A DNA stretch of 64,000 nucleotides from Aurantiacibacter sediminis (GCF_016019885.1 NZ_JAEANY010000002.1:1-64000), one strand, 5' to 3'. Shown: positions 44,840-53,330, numbered from the stretch's first letter. Numbers and translations: made by a program. Notes: a model not told the origin generated them from the letters alone.

Positions 44840-45808
44840 ATGGACATCCATCCTGAGATCGCAGCGTTGCGGAGAGATCGCTCTCCGCAACGCGACGCCC
44901 AAGCCGCGATGGAGCGTGCGCGCATCGCGTGGCGAGCTGAGCCCGGAGCGCAGCAAATGCTTTCCGAGTTGGAGCGCTTTGGCGCCGGAGCTGGCTTGGA
45001 GCAATGCCCGCAGCTCGAAAAACTTTTCACCGAATGCGGCGAAGCGGAACGACTAATGAGCTTGCTTTCGCGGCATTATTGCGCCGCGCTCCGGGACACC
45101 CCGATTGGTCATCCGCCCTTTCGCACGGGGTTCGACGGCAAGGCCAGTTCGACACTGCTCGCCAGATCCGGCCGCGCCCAATTAATGGTGCAGACCCGCG
45201 AGCCGGGCTTTTATGGCGCCGATGCTATCACGTTGAGCGATGCGGCCCGCTATGATGCCGTACTCGCCGGGAAGGCGGAGGCGAGCATCGTCCGGGTGCG
45301 GCGCGCTGGCGAGGATCGCGTGTATATCAGCGCGCAGTCGATGCCGCTGACAGGAGAAGAGCGCATCGCACTGGATCGCTCGTCCGAAACGCTGGTCGTC
45401 GAAAGAGTAGAGCAACGCTTGGTCAGCCTGCAACTTATGCGCGATGCGGCCGATCCCGACCCCAAGCGAACCTATGACTTGGAAACCGGCAAGCTCGTCA
45501 ATCAAAGCGCGGCTTCGGTTGCGATCAGTCGGCAGGAGGCCATGATTGCCCTGCTAGGGCGCATGAGGCGAAGCGATGTAGCACCCGAACTCGCCCGGAT
45601 CGCGCTGGCTGAAAAAGACGTGTCTTTGCGCTGGCAGGCGCTTCGCGAGTGTATCGCGCTTGATAGCGAATGTGGTTTCTGCACGCTCGCGCGCATTGCC
45701 CGCACCGGTGACGATTCGCTTGCGGCAGCAGCAGGAGCGCTGCGCGCACAGCTGCTCGAAACCTACCCCGAATTTGTTCGACTGGAGGCCGAGAAATGCC
45801 CCGCGTAA
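44840..45808 (+). CDS. Hypothetical protein, possible cupin/HEAT-like partner of the small peptide
   Basis: A 322-residue soluble protein I cannot assign. The N-terminal third is helical and contains CPQLEKLFTECG. The middle (about 95-215) is beta-rich (RAQLMVQTREPGFYGADAITLSD, VRVRRAGEDRVYISAQSMPL, SETLVVERVEQRLVSLQLMRD) and could be a cupin-like sandwich. The C-terminal part (about 230-310) has helical repeats of HEAT type (MIALLGRMRRSDVAPELARIALAEKD, LRWQALRECIAL). Start ATG 44840 is 18 bases after the peptide stop, and it overlaps the next gene by 13 bases. The repeat scaffold would suit peptide or protein binding. Confidence 0.6.
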   Translation: MDIHPEIAALRRDRSPQRDAQAAMERARIAWRAEPGAQQMLSELERFGAGAGLEQCPQLEKLFTECGEAERLMSLLSRHYCAALRDTPIGHPPFRTGFDGKASSTLLARSGRAQLMVQTREPGFYGADAITLSDAARYDAVLAGKAEASIVRVRRAGEDRVYISAQSMPLTGEERIALDRSSETLVVERVEQRLVSLQLMRDAADPDPKRTYDLETGKLVNQSAASVAISRQEAMIALLGRMRRSDVAPELARIALAEKDVSLRWQALRECIALDSECGFCTLARIARTGDDSLAAAAGALRAQLLETYPEFVRLEAEKCPA

Positions 45809-46695
45809 TCCACTGCGAAGATACCTCATCGTGTGAGCTTGGCGAATGTATCGAAGCGCTCCACGATGAGGGCTTCAATCCTTGGGAGGAGAATAGTCTG
45901 CTGGGCGCCGCACGCTGGCTGCGCAGGCTTAATAACAATCGCGAATTTCTCGCCGATCTGATGGTGGAGGAATTGAAGCACGGGCCGGAAAGCTCAAAGG
46001 TCCCGGGCGATTACGGGCCGCAAACGATTATGCTCTCAGCGCTCGGCAGCGAATTCTACCTGCGTGCCAATTTGTGGCCGAGCCGGGATGAACATATGTT
46101 TCGCGCATCGGGCCAGTCGGCTTTCTCCTACGGACTGCCGCATGACCATAATTTCGATTTTCTGACCGTCGGATATTTCGGACCCGGTTACGCAAGTGAC
46201 TATTACGAATATGATTATGAGGCCGTTGCGGGCGTTGTGGGAGAAAAGGCCAAGCTGCGTTTCGTGGAACGCTCGACTCTCTCACCTGGCAAGCTGATGC
46301 ATTACCGCGCGCACCGCGATGTGCATTCGCAATTGCCGCCGGAAAGCCTCTCGGTTTCGCTCAACATCATGCATGCCGGTGGGGCGCAAGGGTGGCTCGA
46401 TCAGTATCGCTTCGATGTCGAGAATGATGTGATTGCCGGAGTGGTGAGCTCTGGCGGCAGTGAGATTTTCCTCCGGATGGCGGTCGGGCTGGGGGGGGAT
46501 GAAGCGCGCGATCTTGCGCATCATTTCGCGGGGTCGCACCCTAGCGACCGCATTCGGCTGGTGGCGCTGGAAGCGCAGGCAGGAGTGATGGATCGCGATG
46601 CGCAGGACGCACTTTGGCGCGCGGCGGAAAGCTCCGGCAGCCGCTTGATCGCAGGCGAGGCAAGGCGGCGTCGCGAGGCGCTCGAGTTGGCTTAA
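45796..46695 (+). CDS. Cupin-like putative metalloprotein next to the small peptide
   Basis: A 299-residue cytosolic protein. Its centre has two cupin-style segments: YGLPHDHNFDFLTVGYFGPGY (H116, H118) and TLSPGKLMHYRAHRDVHSQLPP (H173, H177), followed by SVSLNIMH. Together they could ligate an iron or other metal, as in cupin oxygenases. A helical tail completes it. GGAGG precedes ATG 45796, which lies inside the end of the upstream gene. From memory, relatives in sphingomonads are sometimes labelled transposase; nothing here (no DDE/DEDD motif, no inverted ends) supports that. It may modify the 51-residue peptide. Its stop overlaps the convergent ruvX stop. Confidence 0.65.
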   Translation: MPRVIHCEDTSSCELGECIEALHDEGFNPWEENSLLGAARWLRRLNNNREFLADLMVEELKHGPESSKVPGDYGPQTIMLSALGSEFYLRANLWPSRDEHMFRASGQSAFSYGLPHDHNFDFLTVGYFGPGYASDYYEYDYEAVAGVVGEKAKLRFVERSTLSPGKLMHYRAHRDVHSQLPPESLSVSLNIMHAGGAQGWLDQYRFDVENDVIAGVVSSGGSEIFLRMAVGLGGDEARDLAHHFAGSHPSDRIRLVALEAQAGVMDRDAQDALWRAAESSGSRLIAGEARRRREALELA

Positions 46696-47186
46696 AGGAT
46701 ACCGCCCGCCAGCCGGTCAATCGCGCCTTGCAGGATGACGGCAGCTGCATGGCTGTCGATCCGCTCGGCGCGTTTGGCGCGGCTGAAATCCTGCGCAATC
46801 AGATCGCGCTCCGCACTGGTGGTGGACCAGCGCTCATCCCATAGCAGCACAGGCAGGCCGAGGCCGATGTCCCTCTGGACAAGGTTGCGGGCAAAGCTGC
46901 GGCTCGCCTGCGCGCGCGGACCTGCACTGCCGTCCATATTGAGCGGCAGGCCAATCACGACGCCCGCGACACCGCGATCCTTGCAAATCGATTCCAGTGC
47001 CGCCTTGTCGCGCGCAAATTTGCCTTTCGGCAGGGTCTTACCCGCGGTGGCAAAATTCCAGCCCGCATCGCATGTGGCAATGCCGATGGTCTTGGTGCCT
47101 AGGTCAAGGCCGAGAAGCACGCCGCCATCCGGCAGCGCGTCACGAAACTCGGCAGCGTTTTCGGTAATCAGGAGGCCGGCTGCCAT
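46692..47186 (-). CDS. ruvX: Holliday-junction-resolvase-like / pre-16S rRNA nuclease
   Basis: A 164-residue RNase H-fold protein (RuvX/YqgF), thought to trim pre-16S rRNA. The first acidic motif is GLDLGTKTIGIATCD; the second, VVIGLPLNMDGSAGPRA; the third, LLWDERWSTTSAE; and the last Asp is in IDSHAAAVIL. It overlaps the upstream DUF3089 gene by 19 bases and is the final gene of the pyrE-to-ruvX unit. The stop shares TTAA with the convergent cupin-like gene. Confidence 0.93.
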   Translation of the reverse strand: MAAGLLITENAAEFRDALPDGGVLLGLDLGTKTIGIATCDAGWNFATAGKTLPKGKFARDKAALESICKDRGVAGVVIGLPLNMDGSAGPRAQASRSFARNLVQRDIGLGLPVLLWDERWSTTSAERDLIAQDFSRAKRAERIDSHAAAVILQGAIDRLAGGIL

Positions 47187-48304
47187 GCCGCCACTCGCCG
47201 CACCACGTCCCGATTGAGGTTCTGCCAGAAGAGCGGAATATCATAGACGTGGTAATTGTTGCCCGGCAGCACATATTGGCCAAGGTCCGGCGGATTGCCG
47301 ATGATGAGCAGGCCATTATCGGCGCAACTCGCGGGGACTGAGCCTGCCAGAAGCGTTCCGGTGGAAAGATCGTCTTCCGGAACTAGCGTGCCGAGGTTCA
47401 ATTCCGCATCGGCGCTGCCGCCCAATTCTCCGGTGAGCGGATTGACGCAGAGGATCGGGGACTCGCCGCGCGGCTCTCCATCCATGCCGGGAAGCTCGGT
47501 GTAGCGGCGCAGGAACTGGCCCGGCTCGGGCGGATCGGCAAAGCTTGCCCAGCTAACGATGCAGCCGCCCTGTTCGGCAGTGGCGCATGCGGGGAGGCCA
47601 AGGCTCGGCAAGTCATGCTCGATGCTGATCGGCCAACCGATCGGATAGGCCATGGCGACACGCTGTTGCAGCGGCGTGCTGGCGACCTGCTCTTCGAGCA
47701 AGCGCGTCACATGATAGCCACCCTGGCTGTGTCCGGCGATGACGATGGGCATGTCTTCAGGGATTGAGTCGAGGAAGAAAGTAAAGGCTGCTTCAATGTC
47801 GGAATAGGCGGCATCGAGCGCGTTCTGCGCCTGCGGATCGATAGTGATAAATGCGCCGAACGTCGCCTGGCGATAGCGCGGGACCCAGATCTCGCTCGCC
47901 TGGTTGAAAGCGCTCGCCATGCCGCGAACCATCAGGCGGGCGCGCGCCTGCGATTCCTCATCGTCGATCGGCGCGTTCCACTGGCGGCCATCGAAATAGC
48001 TGGTCGGGTGGACGAAGAACACTGCGAAACGGCGGCGCTCGATGTCCGGGGTTGGAGTGGGTGAGGGCGGCGACGCTTCGCCCTCTTCGGATGCGCCTTC
48101 GAATTGTGGCTGCCAGCGTGCCGGATCGTTCTGAGCGCTCATGCCTGGACGGCTGAACCACATGGCCGGATCCTGATAGGCGTTGTCTGCCAACGCATCT
48201 GGTGCGACGAATTCGCTGTCGGGCACGAAGGTAATCTCTGTCAGCTCTTCGCCGTAAAGGCGCAGCACGAATGCGGCTCCGCCCACCAGTATGATCAGGA
48301 ACAC
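47168..48304 (-). CDS. DUF3089 alpha/beta-hydrolase-like membrane-anchored protein
   Basis: A 378-residue protein with an N-terminal membrane anchor (FLIILVGGAAFVLRLY), a Pro/Ser-rich linker with PSPTPTPD, and a hydrolase-fold domain. The nucleophile elbow is IVIAGHSQGGYHV. RFAVFFVHPTSYFDGRQWNAP is the DUF3089 hallmark. Probably periplasmic, esterase/lipase-like; substrate unknown. GTG 48304 is given. In-frame codons upstream (CTG 48328 onward: RKFLYTIV) extend the anchor naturally, with GGAGACAGACC before CTG, so a CTG start is plausible. Confidence 0.8.
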   Translation of the reverse strand: MFLIILVGGAAFVLRLYGEELTEITFVPDSEFVAPDALADNAYQDPAMWFSRPGMSAQNDPARWQPQFEGASEEGEASPPSPTPTPDIERRRFAVFFVHPTSYFDGRQWNAPIDDEESQARARLMVRGMASAFNQASEIWVPRYRQATFGAFITIDPQAQNALDAAYSDIEAAFTFFLDSIPEDMPIVIAGHSQGGYHVTRLLEEQVASTPLQQRVAMAYPIGWPISIEHDLPSLGLPACATAEQGGCIVSWASFADPPEPGQFLRRYTELPGMDGEPRGESPILCVNPLTGELGGSADAELNLGTLVPEDDLSTGTLLAGSVPASCADNGLLIIGNPPDLGQYVLPGNNYHVYDIPLFWQNLNRDVVRRVAAWQPAS

Positions 48305-48320
48305 TATTGTGTAGAGGAAC

Positions 48321-49448
48321 TTACGCAGGGTCTGTCTCCAATGGACTTTGGCCGTTTATGCGCGCCGCTTCATCATCTGCATCATGCGCTGCGGCGCGCT
48401 GTTCCAGCGCCACCTTGATCATGGCGAGCAGCGGATCGGCGAGGAACAGGCCAAGGATGCCGAACAGGATACCCATTATCAGCTGAAATGCGAGCACGAG
48501 TGCAGGGGCCAGATCGACCGTCTTCCGCGCAATCATCGGCACGACGATATAGCCATCGATGTTCTGGACGAAGAGGTAAACGAAAATCGTGTAGATCCCC
48601 ATCTGCACTCCGCCGGAAAAGCCCACCAGCACCATCAGCACGCCAGAAATGATCGCGCCGATATTGGGCACGAAGGCAAGCAGTCCGGTCAGGATCGCCA
48701 GCAGCGCAGCCATCGGGATTTCGTCGCCCGTGACCACGCCATATCCAAAGAGCATGAGATAGGTGAAGATGCCTTCCACCACCATGCCGACAAGCCGCCC
48801 GGCCATAAGTCGTCGCATGGTGGAGCCCATCTTCTTCGCGGTTTCGAAGAAATAATGCCGGCGGCCCTTGGGCAGCATCCAAGCGACGCCGCGCTCATAC
48901 AGCTGCGGTTCGAGCGCAAAATAAATGCCGATGATGACGATCAGAATAACGGTGGTCACCCCGCCGAGCAGGCCACCAAGCGCCTGTGTAACGGTGCCAA
49001 AGCCGCTGGCCGCCTGGCTCGCCATTGCCTGCAGGCTGTCCATGCTGACTTCAAAGCCCTGCTCGCGCATCCATGCGAATACGCGCATTGCCTGTTCTTG
49101 CACGATTGACGGAAACTCAGCGGCCTCGCGAGAAATCTGCGAGCCCGCAAACATGCTGAGCCAAAAAAGAAAGGCCGAAACGGCGATAAGGACGATCGTC
49201 ACGCGCCACATCCGGCCGATGTCCAGAACACGACCCAAAAGGCGCGAGCCGCCGTCGACCATGGCCGCAAAGACCATGGCGCCAAAAATGACCAGCAGGC
49301 TGTGCGAAATATAGACCGCCAAGGCGATCAGGCCAATGACGGCGGTCCACACAAATGCGCGCCATGCCTCAAAACGCAATTCGGGGCTGGAGATGCGCGC
49401 CGGGCTGGCACCCATGCCGCTTTCGACATCTTCGGGCTTGTCACTCAT
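48321..49448 (-). CDS. AI-2E family transporter (PerM/TqsA-like)
   Basis: A 375-residue membrane protein with about eight helices. The N-tail is polar (MSDKPEDVESG). Helix pairs flank a soluble loop at about 115-160, and the C-terminal signature region reads FVPNIGAIISGVLMVLVGFSGG then NIDGYIVVPMIARKTVDLAPALVLA. The family exports or transports small molecules (the autoinducer-2 exporter TqsA is one member), but most members have unknown substrates. ATG 49448 overlaps the lepB stop as ATGA, and the longer frame is not supported. It is cotranscribed with lepB. Confidence 0.88.
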   Translation of the reverse strand: MSDKPEDVESGMGASPARISSPELRFEAWRAFVWTAVIGLIALAVYISHSLLVIFGAMVFAAMVDGGSRLLGRVLDIGRMWRVTIVLIAVSAFLFWLSMFAGSQISREAAEFPSIVQEQAMRVFAWMREQGFEVSMDSLQAMASQAASGFGTVTQALGGLLGGVTTVILIVIIGIYFALEPQLYERGVAWMLPKGRRHYFFETAKKMGSTMRRLMAGRLVGMVVEGIFTYLMLFGYGVVTGDEIPMAALLAILTGLLAFVPNIGAIISGVLMVLVGFSGGVQMGIYTIFVYLFVQNIDGYIVVPMIARKTVDLAPALVLAFQLIMGILFGILGLFLADPLLAMIKVALEQRAAAHDADDEAARINGQSPLETDPA

Positions 49449-50323
49449 TGCGATGGCTCCACTCTCAGCTCCGGCCGTAGCGGTGTCCAGGCGCGCTCCC
49501 CGCGCAAGGCTCCCCACCATGAAAGCGGGTTGTAGCTGGAAGTTCCGTCGAGCGAAAATGTAATAATCTCAGCGCGTCCGCCCACGCTGGTAAGCGGCAC
49601 GGGCCCGCCAAGGCCATTGCCGCCCTGCATCAGCGAAGGGGCGCGGCTGTCCGAGGAGTGATCGCGATTGTCGCCCATCAAGAACACGTGGCCTTCCGGC
49701 ACGGTGACGGGCAGCATATTGTCGAAGCGCTGGCGCATATGATCGATGATCAGATAGCTCGCGCCGTTTGGTAGCGTTTCGCGATAAGTCGGCGGCTCGT
49801 AAACGTGTGTGCCGTTTTCCAGCGTGACGCGGTACGGCTCGAAATCATCGAGGCAGGGCGCTTCGCTACCGAAGGCGGTGGCGCACAGATTATCGTTTTC
49901 GGCTGGAAGGCGCACCGGCGGCTCCATATCCTGCGGCACCGGCTCGCCGTTCAGGATAATCTGTCCGTCCACCAGCGCCACCGTGTCCCCCGGCAGGCCG
50001 ATCACGCGCTTGATGTAGTCGGTGTTTTCATCGGGCGGTACTACGATGACGATGTCGCCATATTCGGGCGTCGCTGGGGCAATACGCCAGTCGCTGCGCG
50101 GAAGGACGTGGAAGCTCGCCGAGACCCAGCTCCAGCCATAGGGATATTTGGACACGATCAAACGGTCGCCCACCATCAGATTGGGCACCATGCTGGCTGA
50201 GGGGATGTAGAACGGCTTGGCGATAAAGGTGTGGAACAACAGCACGACCAGCAGCATCACGGCAAGGCCGCGCAGCTCGGCCCACCAGTTGACCTTCTCA
50301 TCCTGCTCTTTTTCGTCAGTCAT
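49445..50323 (-). CDS. lepB: Signal peptidase I
   Basis: It removes signal peptides from exported proteins. The 292-residue protein has one transmembrane helix at about 14-34 and a periplasmic catalytic domain. Ser is in YIPSASMVPNLMVGD, Lys in DYIKRVIGLPGDTV, and the family's C-terminal box is VFLMGDNRDHSSDSR. ATG 50323 is chosen; an extension of 12 residues lacks support. It sits between acpS and the AI-2E transporter. In many alphaproteobacteria lepB is followed by rnc and era; those are absent here. Confidence 0.95.
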   Translation of the reverse strand: MTDEKEQDEKVNWWAELRGLAVMLLVVLLFHTFIAKPFYIPSASMVPNLMVGDRLIVSKYPYGWSWVSASFHVLPRSDWRIAPATPEYGDIVIVVPPDENTDYIKRVIGLPGDTVALVDGQIILNGEPVPQDMEPPVRLPAENDNLCATAFGSEAPCLDDFEPYRVTLENGTHVYEPPTYRETLPNGASYLIIDHMRQRFDNMLPVTVPEGHVFLMGDNRDHSSDSRAPSLMQGGNGLGGPVPLTSVGGRAEIITFSLDGTSSYNPLSWWGALRGERAWTPLRPELRVEPSQ

Positions 50324-50336
50324 GGGGGCGATTATT

Positions 50337-50741
50337 CTAGGGCTTGGGATGCGCTTCAAGGATCACGAAGGCCTGCGCCCATGGATGATCGTCGGTGAGG
50401 GTGAGATGAATGAACACCTCATACCCGTCCGGCGTCAGCTGTTCCAGCCGCGCTTTCGCTCCGCCTGTCAGCGCGAGCGTCGGCGCGCCGGAGGGCGCAT
50501 TCACCACGCCGATATCCTTCATGAAGACGCCGCGTTTGAAGCCGGTGCCCACTGCCTTGCTGAACGCCTCCTTTGCGGCGAAACGCTTGGCATAAGTGCC
50601 CGCCTGCGTGAGCGGACGCCGCGCTGCCTTGGCATTCTCCACATCGGTAAAGCTGCGCTGCTTGAAGCGGTCACCCCACCGGTCGAGCGAATTCTGGATA
50701 CGCTCGATATTGCAAAGGTCTGAGCCGAGGCCGATGATCAT
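50337..50741 (-). CDS. acpS: Holo-[acyl-carrier-protein] synthase
   Basis: It attaches 4'-phosphopantetheine to acyl carrier protein; 134 residues, the trimeric AcpS type. [14 protein letters not shown] carries the Mg-binding Asp, and [18 protein letters not shown] carries the second acidic ligand and coenzyme A contacts. It lies 14 bases before lepB. The pdxJ-acpS-lepB order is common in this class of bacteria. Confidence 0.95.
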   Translation of the reverse strand: MIIGLGSDLCNIERIQNSLDRWGDRFKQRSFTDVENAKAARRPLTQAGTYAKRFAAKEAFSKAVGTGFKRGVFMKDIGVVNAPSGAPTLALTGGAKARLEQLTPDGYEVFIHLTLTDDHPWAQAFVILEAHPKP

Positions 50742-50755
50742 TTGCCCACCCCCAA

Positions 50756-50777
50756 CCCCTCCCGCAAGCGGGAGGGG
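50756..50777. repeat. Perfect GC-rich palindrome between pdxJ and acpS
   Basis: CCCCTCCCGC (50756-50765), AA, GCGGGAGGGG (50768-50777): a perfect ten-base stem with a two-base centre. It resembles a short GC-rich palindrome found between genes in many proteobacteria and lies in the 100-base pdxJ-acpS gap. It may form an mRNA hairpin that slows decay or partially terminates. One copy only in this window. Confidence 0.65.
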
Positions 50778-50841
50778 AGTGAGACTTGCCGAGCCGAAAG
50801 GCGAGGCGTAGTCGCAGCGGGGTGGGCTGTCTCGGTCATAA

Positions 50842-51582
50842 TCACCGCGCCAGATCCATCAATTCGCGCATCCGCAAGACCGCCGGCTCCAGCCCGTCGA
50901 AAATCGCCTCGCCAATAAGGTAATGCCCGATGTTGAGCTCGGCGAGCTGCGGGATGGCGGCGATGGGCTGGACGTTTTCGTATGTTAGCCCGTGTCCTGC
51001 ATGCGGCTCGATCCCGTTCTTGGCGGCGAGGGCCGACATATCGGAAATGCGCTTCAGCTCGCGCTCGACCTTTTCATGATCGCCATCCAGCGCGGCATGG
51101 GCGTATTCGCCGGTGTGGAATTCCACCACCGGCACGCCCATCTGCAGCGCGGCATCGAGCTGGCGCTCGCTCGCCTCGATGAACAGTGAAACGCGAATGC
51201 CGGCATCTTTCAGTTGGGAGATGATGGGGGTTAGATGATTGTGCTGGCCTGCAGCATCGAGGCCGCCTTCGGTCGTCCGCTCCTCGCGCTTTTCCGGCAC
51301 GATGCAAGCGGCGTGCGGCTTGTGCGCCAGGGCGATGGCGAGCATTTCCTCGGTTGCCGCCATTTCGAGGTTGAGCGGTAAGTCGGTCGCACCCTGAATA
51401 CGTTTCAGGTCATCGTCACGGATATGCCGACGGTCTTCGCGCAAATGCGCGGTGATGCCATCCCCGCCACAACGCGCCACGATTTCCGCCGCGCGCACGG
51501 GATCGGGGTGATCGCCGCCGCGCGCGTTGCGGATCGTGGCAACGTGGTCGATGTTCACGCCGAGGCGGAGTTTGCCTGTCAT
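50842..51582 (-). CDS. pdxJ: Pyridoxine 5'-phosphate synthase
   Basis: It makes pyridoxine 5'-phosphate from deoxyxylulose phosphate and 3-amino-2-oxopropyl phosphate. The 246-residue TIM barrel opens [18 protein letters not shown], has [16 protein letters not shown], catalytic-Glu region [11 protein letters not shown] and a closing [16 protein letters not shown]. It overlaps the serine hydrolase stop by four bases. The pathway also depends on phosphoserine aminotransferase-type chemistry, so serC at 26.1 kb may contribute to the same cofactor. Confidence 0.96.
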   Translation of the reverse strand: MTGKLRLGVNIDHVATIRNARGGDHPDPVRAAEIVARCGGDGITAHLREDRRHIRDDDLKRIQGATDLPLNLEMAATEEMLAIALAHKPHAACIVPEKREERTTEGGLDAAGQHNHLTPIISQLKDAGIRVSLFIEASERQLDAALQMGVPVVEFHTGEYAHAALDGDHEKVERELKRISDMSALAAKNGIEPHAGHGLTYENVQPIAAIPQLAELNIGHYLIGEAIFDGLEPAVLRMRELMDLAR

Positions 51583-52751
51583 GCTTCACTCTCAATGTCA
51601 CAAACGAATTTCGAGGCCAGCTCGAAGGTGGGGCCTGACTGTTGCCAGATTTCTCCGAAATCGAAGCCTTCTTGTGTAGAAGCCAAGACCAGTGCACGGT
51701 CGTGGTCCGGAAATACAAGGTTGCGCAGCTGCGTATTGCCGATCTCACCACGGCGCTCGACTATGCGCACCGGTGCTGCACACCCTGCGAGCGGGGCTTC
51801 GAAAACCCATTGGCCGAGCGCCATGTAGCCAAGGGAAGGATCGCTTTCCCACATGGTTTCGCGTGATTGTCGGGAAAGCAGGCGGCCATCCATAAGTGCA
51901 CGATCGAGGCGCGCGACGGCCTCAAGCGATCCGACAAGATTTCCGCTCGCGCCATAGGTTAGCAGGTCGATCTGCGGGCTTCCCTCGTCTTTCAGAGAAA
52001 TCCAGCGCCCGGAAAGGCCGGGCACTGTGATATGTCCTGCCGAGGCTTGCTGAGCCAAGCCATCGACCAGTTCGGCAAAATCGCGTCCGGTCGCGGCTTC
52101 AAGAATTTCGCCGAGCACCACGTAATCGCAATTGTTGTAGCGCCAGCCCTCGGTAGGGTTGGATTCGCGTCCCGCCAGGCACCACTCGACATTTGCGCCC
52201 GTGTCGCTCGACAGTATCGAACCTTCCGGCCCGTCAACAAAGGCGACCATCTCCAGACGGTGGAAAGCTGGGACGCCATCCGCGTCACGTGCGCTGTCAT
52301 CGGGATTGCGCAGCCCGGTTTGGTGCTGCAGCAATTGCCTGATCGTCGGCGCGGGCAGATCGCCAGCAAGCGACGGAAGATATACATCAGCAGGCCTATC
52401 AAGCTCCAGCTCACCGCGCTCCACCGCTTGCATCACGAGGATGGCGGTCATCTGTTTGGTTATTGAAGCCAGCGGGCCGTAGTAGGCGCCTATCCTTTCG
52501 CAAGCGATCCGCACGCTGAAGTCCGTAACGCCCTCCGGGATGGACACGGCAAGGAGGACGCCCAGCTCGTTTGCTCGCTCGTAAAGGTCGAAAGCTTCGT
52601 AGGTATAGTCCGAAGTGAACCGGGCCTGCTCCCGCTCTGCTTCGGTGGGCTGCTGGCTGGGCAAGGGGTAGCAGCTCGAGCTCGCTTGCGCGCTCCCCGC
52701 ATGGACGCTTGCGGCCGCGATGCCCAGTCCAATCAGCCAGCGCAATAGCAT
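51579..52751 (-). CDS. Serine hydrolase, beta-lactamase/D-Ala carboxypeptidase fold
   Basis: A 390-residue secreted protein with a signal peptide (about 1-23). The SxxK motif is in GPLASITKQMTA, the second motif YNN in GWRYNNCDYVVLG, and the usual HxG strand is replaced by ERRGEIG. Class C beta-lactamase-like members include esterases and peptidases; activity cannot be told from sequence. It is inserted between pyrE and pdxJ, coupled to pdxJ, and starts directly after the pyrE stop. Cysteines at SSCYPL, ACERIG, WCLAG, NCDYV, GCAAP and VCDIE suggest disulfides. Confidence 0.82.
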   Translation of the reverse strand: MLLRWLIGLGIAAASVHAGSAQASSSCYPLPSQQPTEAEREQARFTSDYTYEAFDLYERANELGVLLAVSIPEGVTDFSVRIACERIGAYYGPLASITKQMTAILVMQAVERGELELDRPADVYLPSLAGDLPAPTIRQLLQHQTGLRNPDDSARDADGVPAFHRLEMVAFVDGPEGSILSSDTGANVEWCLAGRESNPTEGWRYNNCDYVVLGEILEAATGRDFAELVDGLAQQASAGHITVPGLSGRWISLKDEGSPQIDLLTYGASGNLVGSLEAVARLDRALMDGRLLSRQSRETMWESDPSLGYMALGQWVFEAPLAGCAAPVRIVERRGEIGNTQLRNLVFPDHDRALVLASTQEGFDFGEIWQQSGPTFELASKFVCDIESEA

Positions 52752-53330
52752 TTACGCGCGACTGCCCGGCTTCGTGATTGCAATCGCCGCAAGCTTTGCC
52801 GGCACTTCATCCTCGGCGTATGTCGGGAAGTCGATATCGATGAGGGGAAAGAATGGCACGCCCAGATCGACCGAGCCGTTGCTGCGATCGACCAGGCTGA
52901 CTTCGGCGAGCACTTCTCCGCCTTCGCGCGCCACCGCTGCGATCGCTTCGCGGCTGGAAAGACCGGTAGTGACGACGTCTTCCACCATCAAAACTTTGGC
53001 GCCCGGCTGAAGAGCGAATCCGCGGCGCAGGTGAAAAGTGCCTTCGGGCCGTTCGAGAAACATCGCATCCAGCATCAACGCGCGGCCCATTTCATGCCCT
53101 ATAATAATGCCGCCCATAGCCGGCGAAACGACGGCATCGAGCGTTTCGACAATGTTTCGCGGGATTTTTTCCGACAGCGCTTCTGCGAGCCGTGCCGCGC
53201 GCTGCGCGTTCATCAATACGCGCGCGCATTGCAAGTAGTGTCCGCTGTGCCGGCCGGATGAGAGTTTGAAATGCCCTTCAAGCAGAGCCCCGCTATCGCG
53301 AAATTCGGCAAGGACTTCATCCTGTGTCAT
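52752..53330 (-). CDS. pyrE: Orotate phosphoribosyltransferase
   Basis: It converts orotate and PRPP to OMP in pyrimidine synthesis. The 192-residue protein has LEGHFKLSSGRHSGHYLQCARVL near the start and the PRPP loop VLMVEDVVTTGLSSREAI (about 113-130), in which the family's usual TTGGS is TTGLS. ATG 53330 gives the normal length; the much longer frame runs into the coxB promoter region. It heads the minus-strand operon that ends with ruvX and diverges from coxB across 190 bases. Confidence 0.95.
   Translation of the reverse strand: MTQDEVLAEFRDSGALLEGHFKLSSGRHSGHYLQCARVLMNAQRAARLAEALSEKIPRNIVETLDAVVSPAMGGIIIGHEMGRALMLDAMFLERPEGTFHLRRGFALQPGAKVLMVEDVVTTGLSSREAIAAVAREGGEVLAEVSLVDRSNGSVDLGVPFFPLIDIDFPTYAEDEVPAKLAAIAITKPGSRA

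Noticed and set aside
45796-46695. Transposase identity for the cupin-like protein
   Set aside because: No catalytic acidic triad, no terminal inverted repeats, no target-site duplication, and the gene is embedded in a tight three-gene unit.
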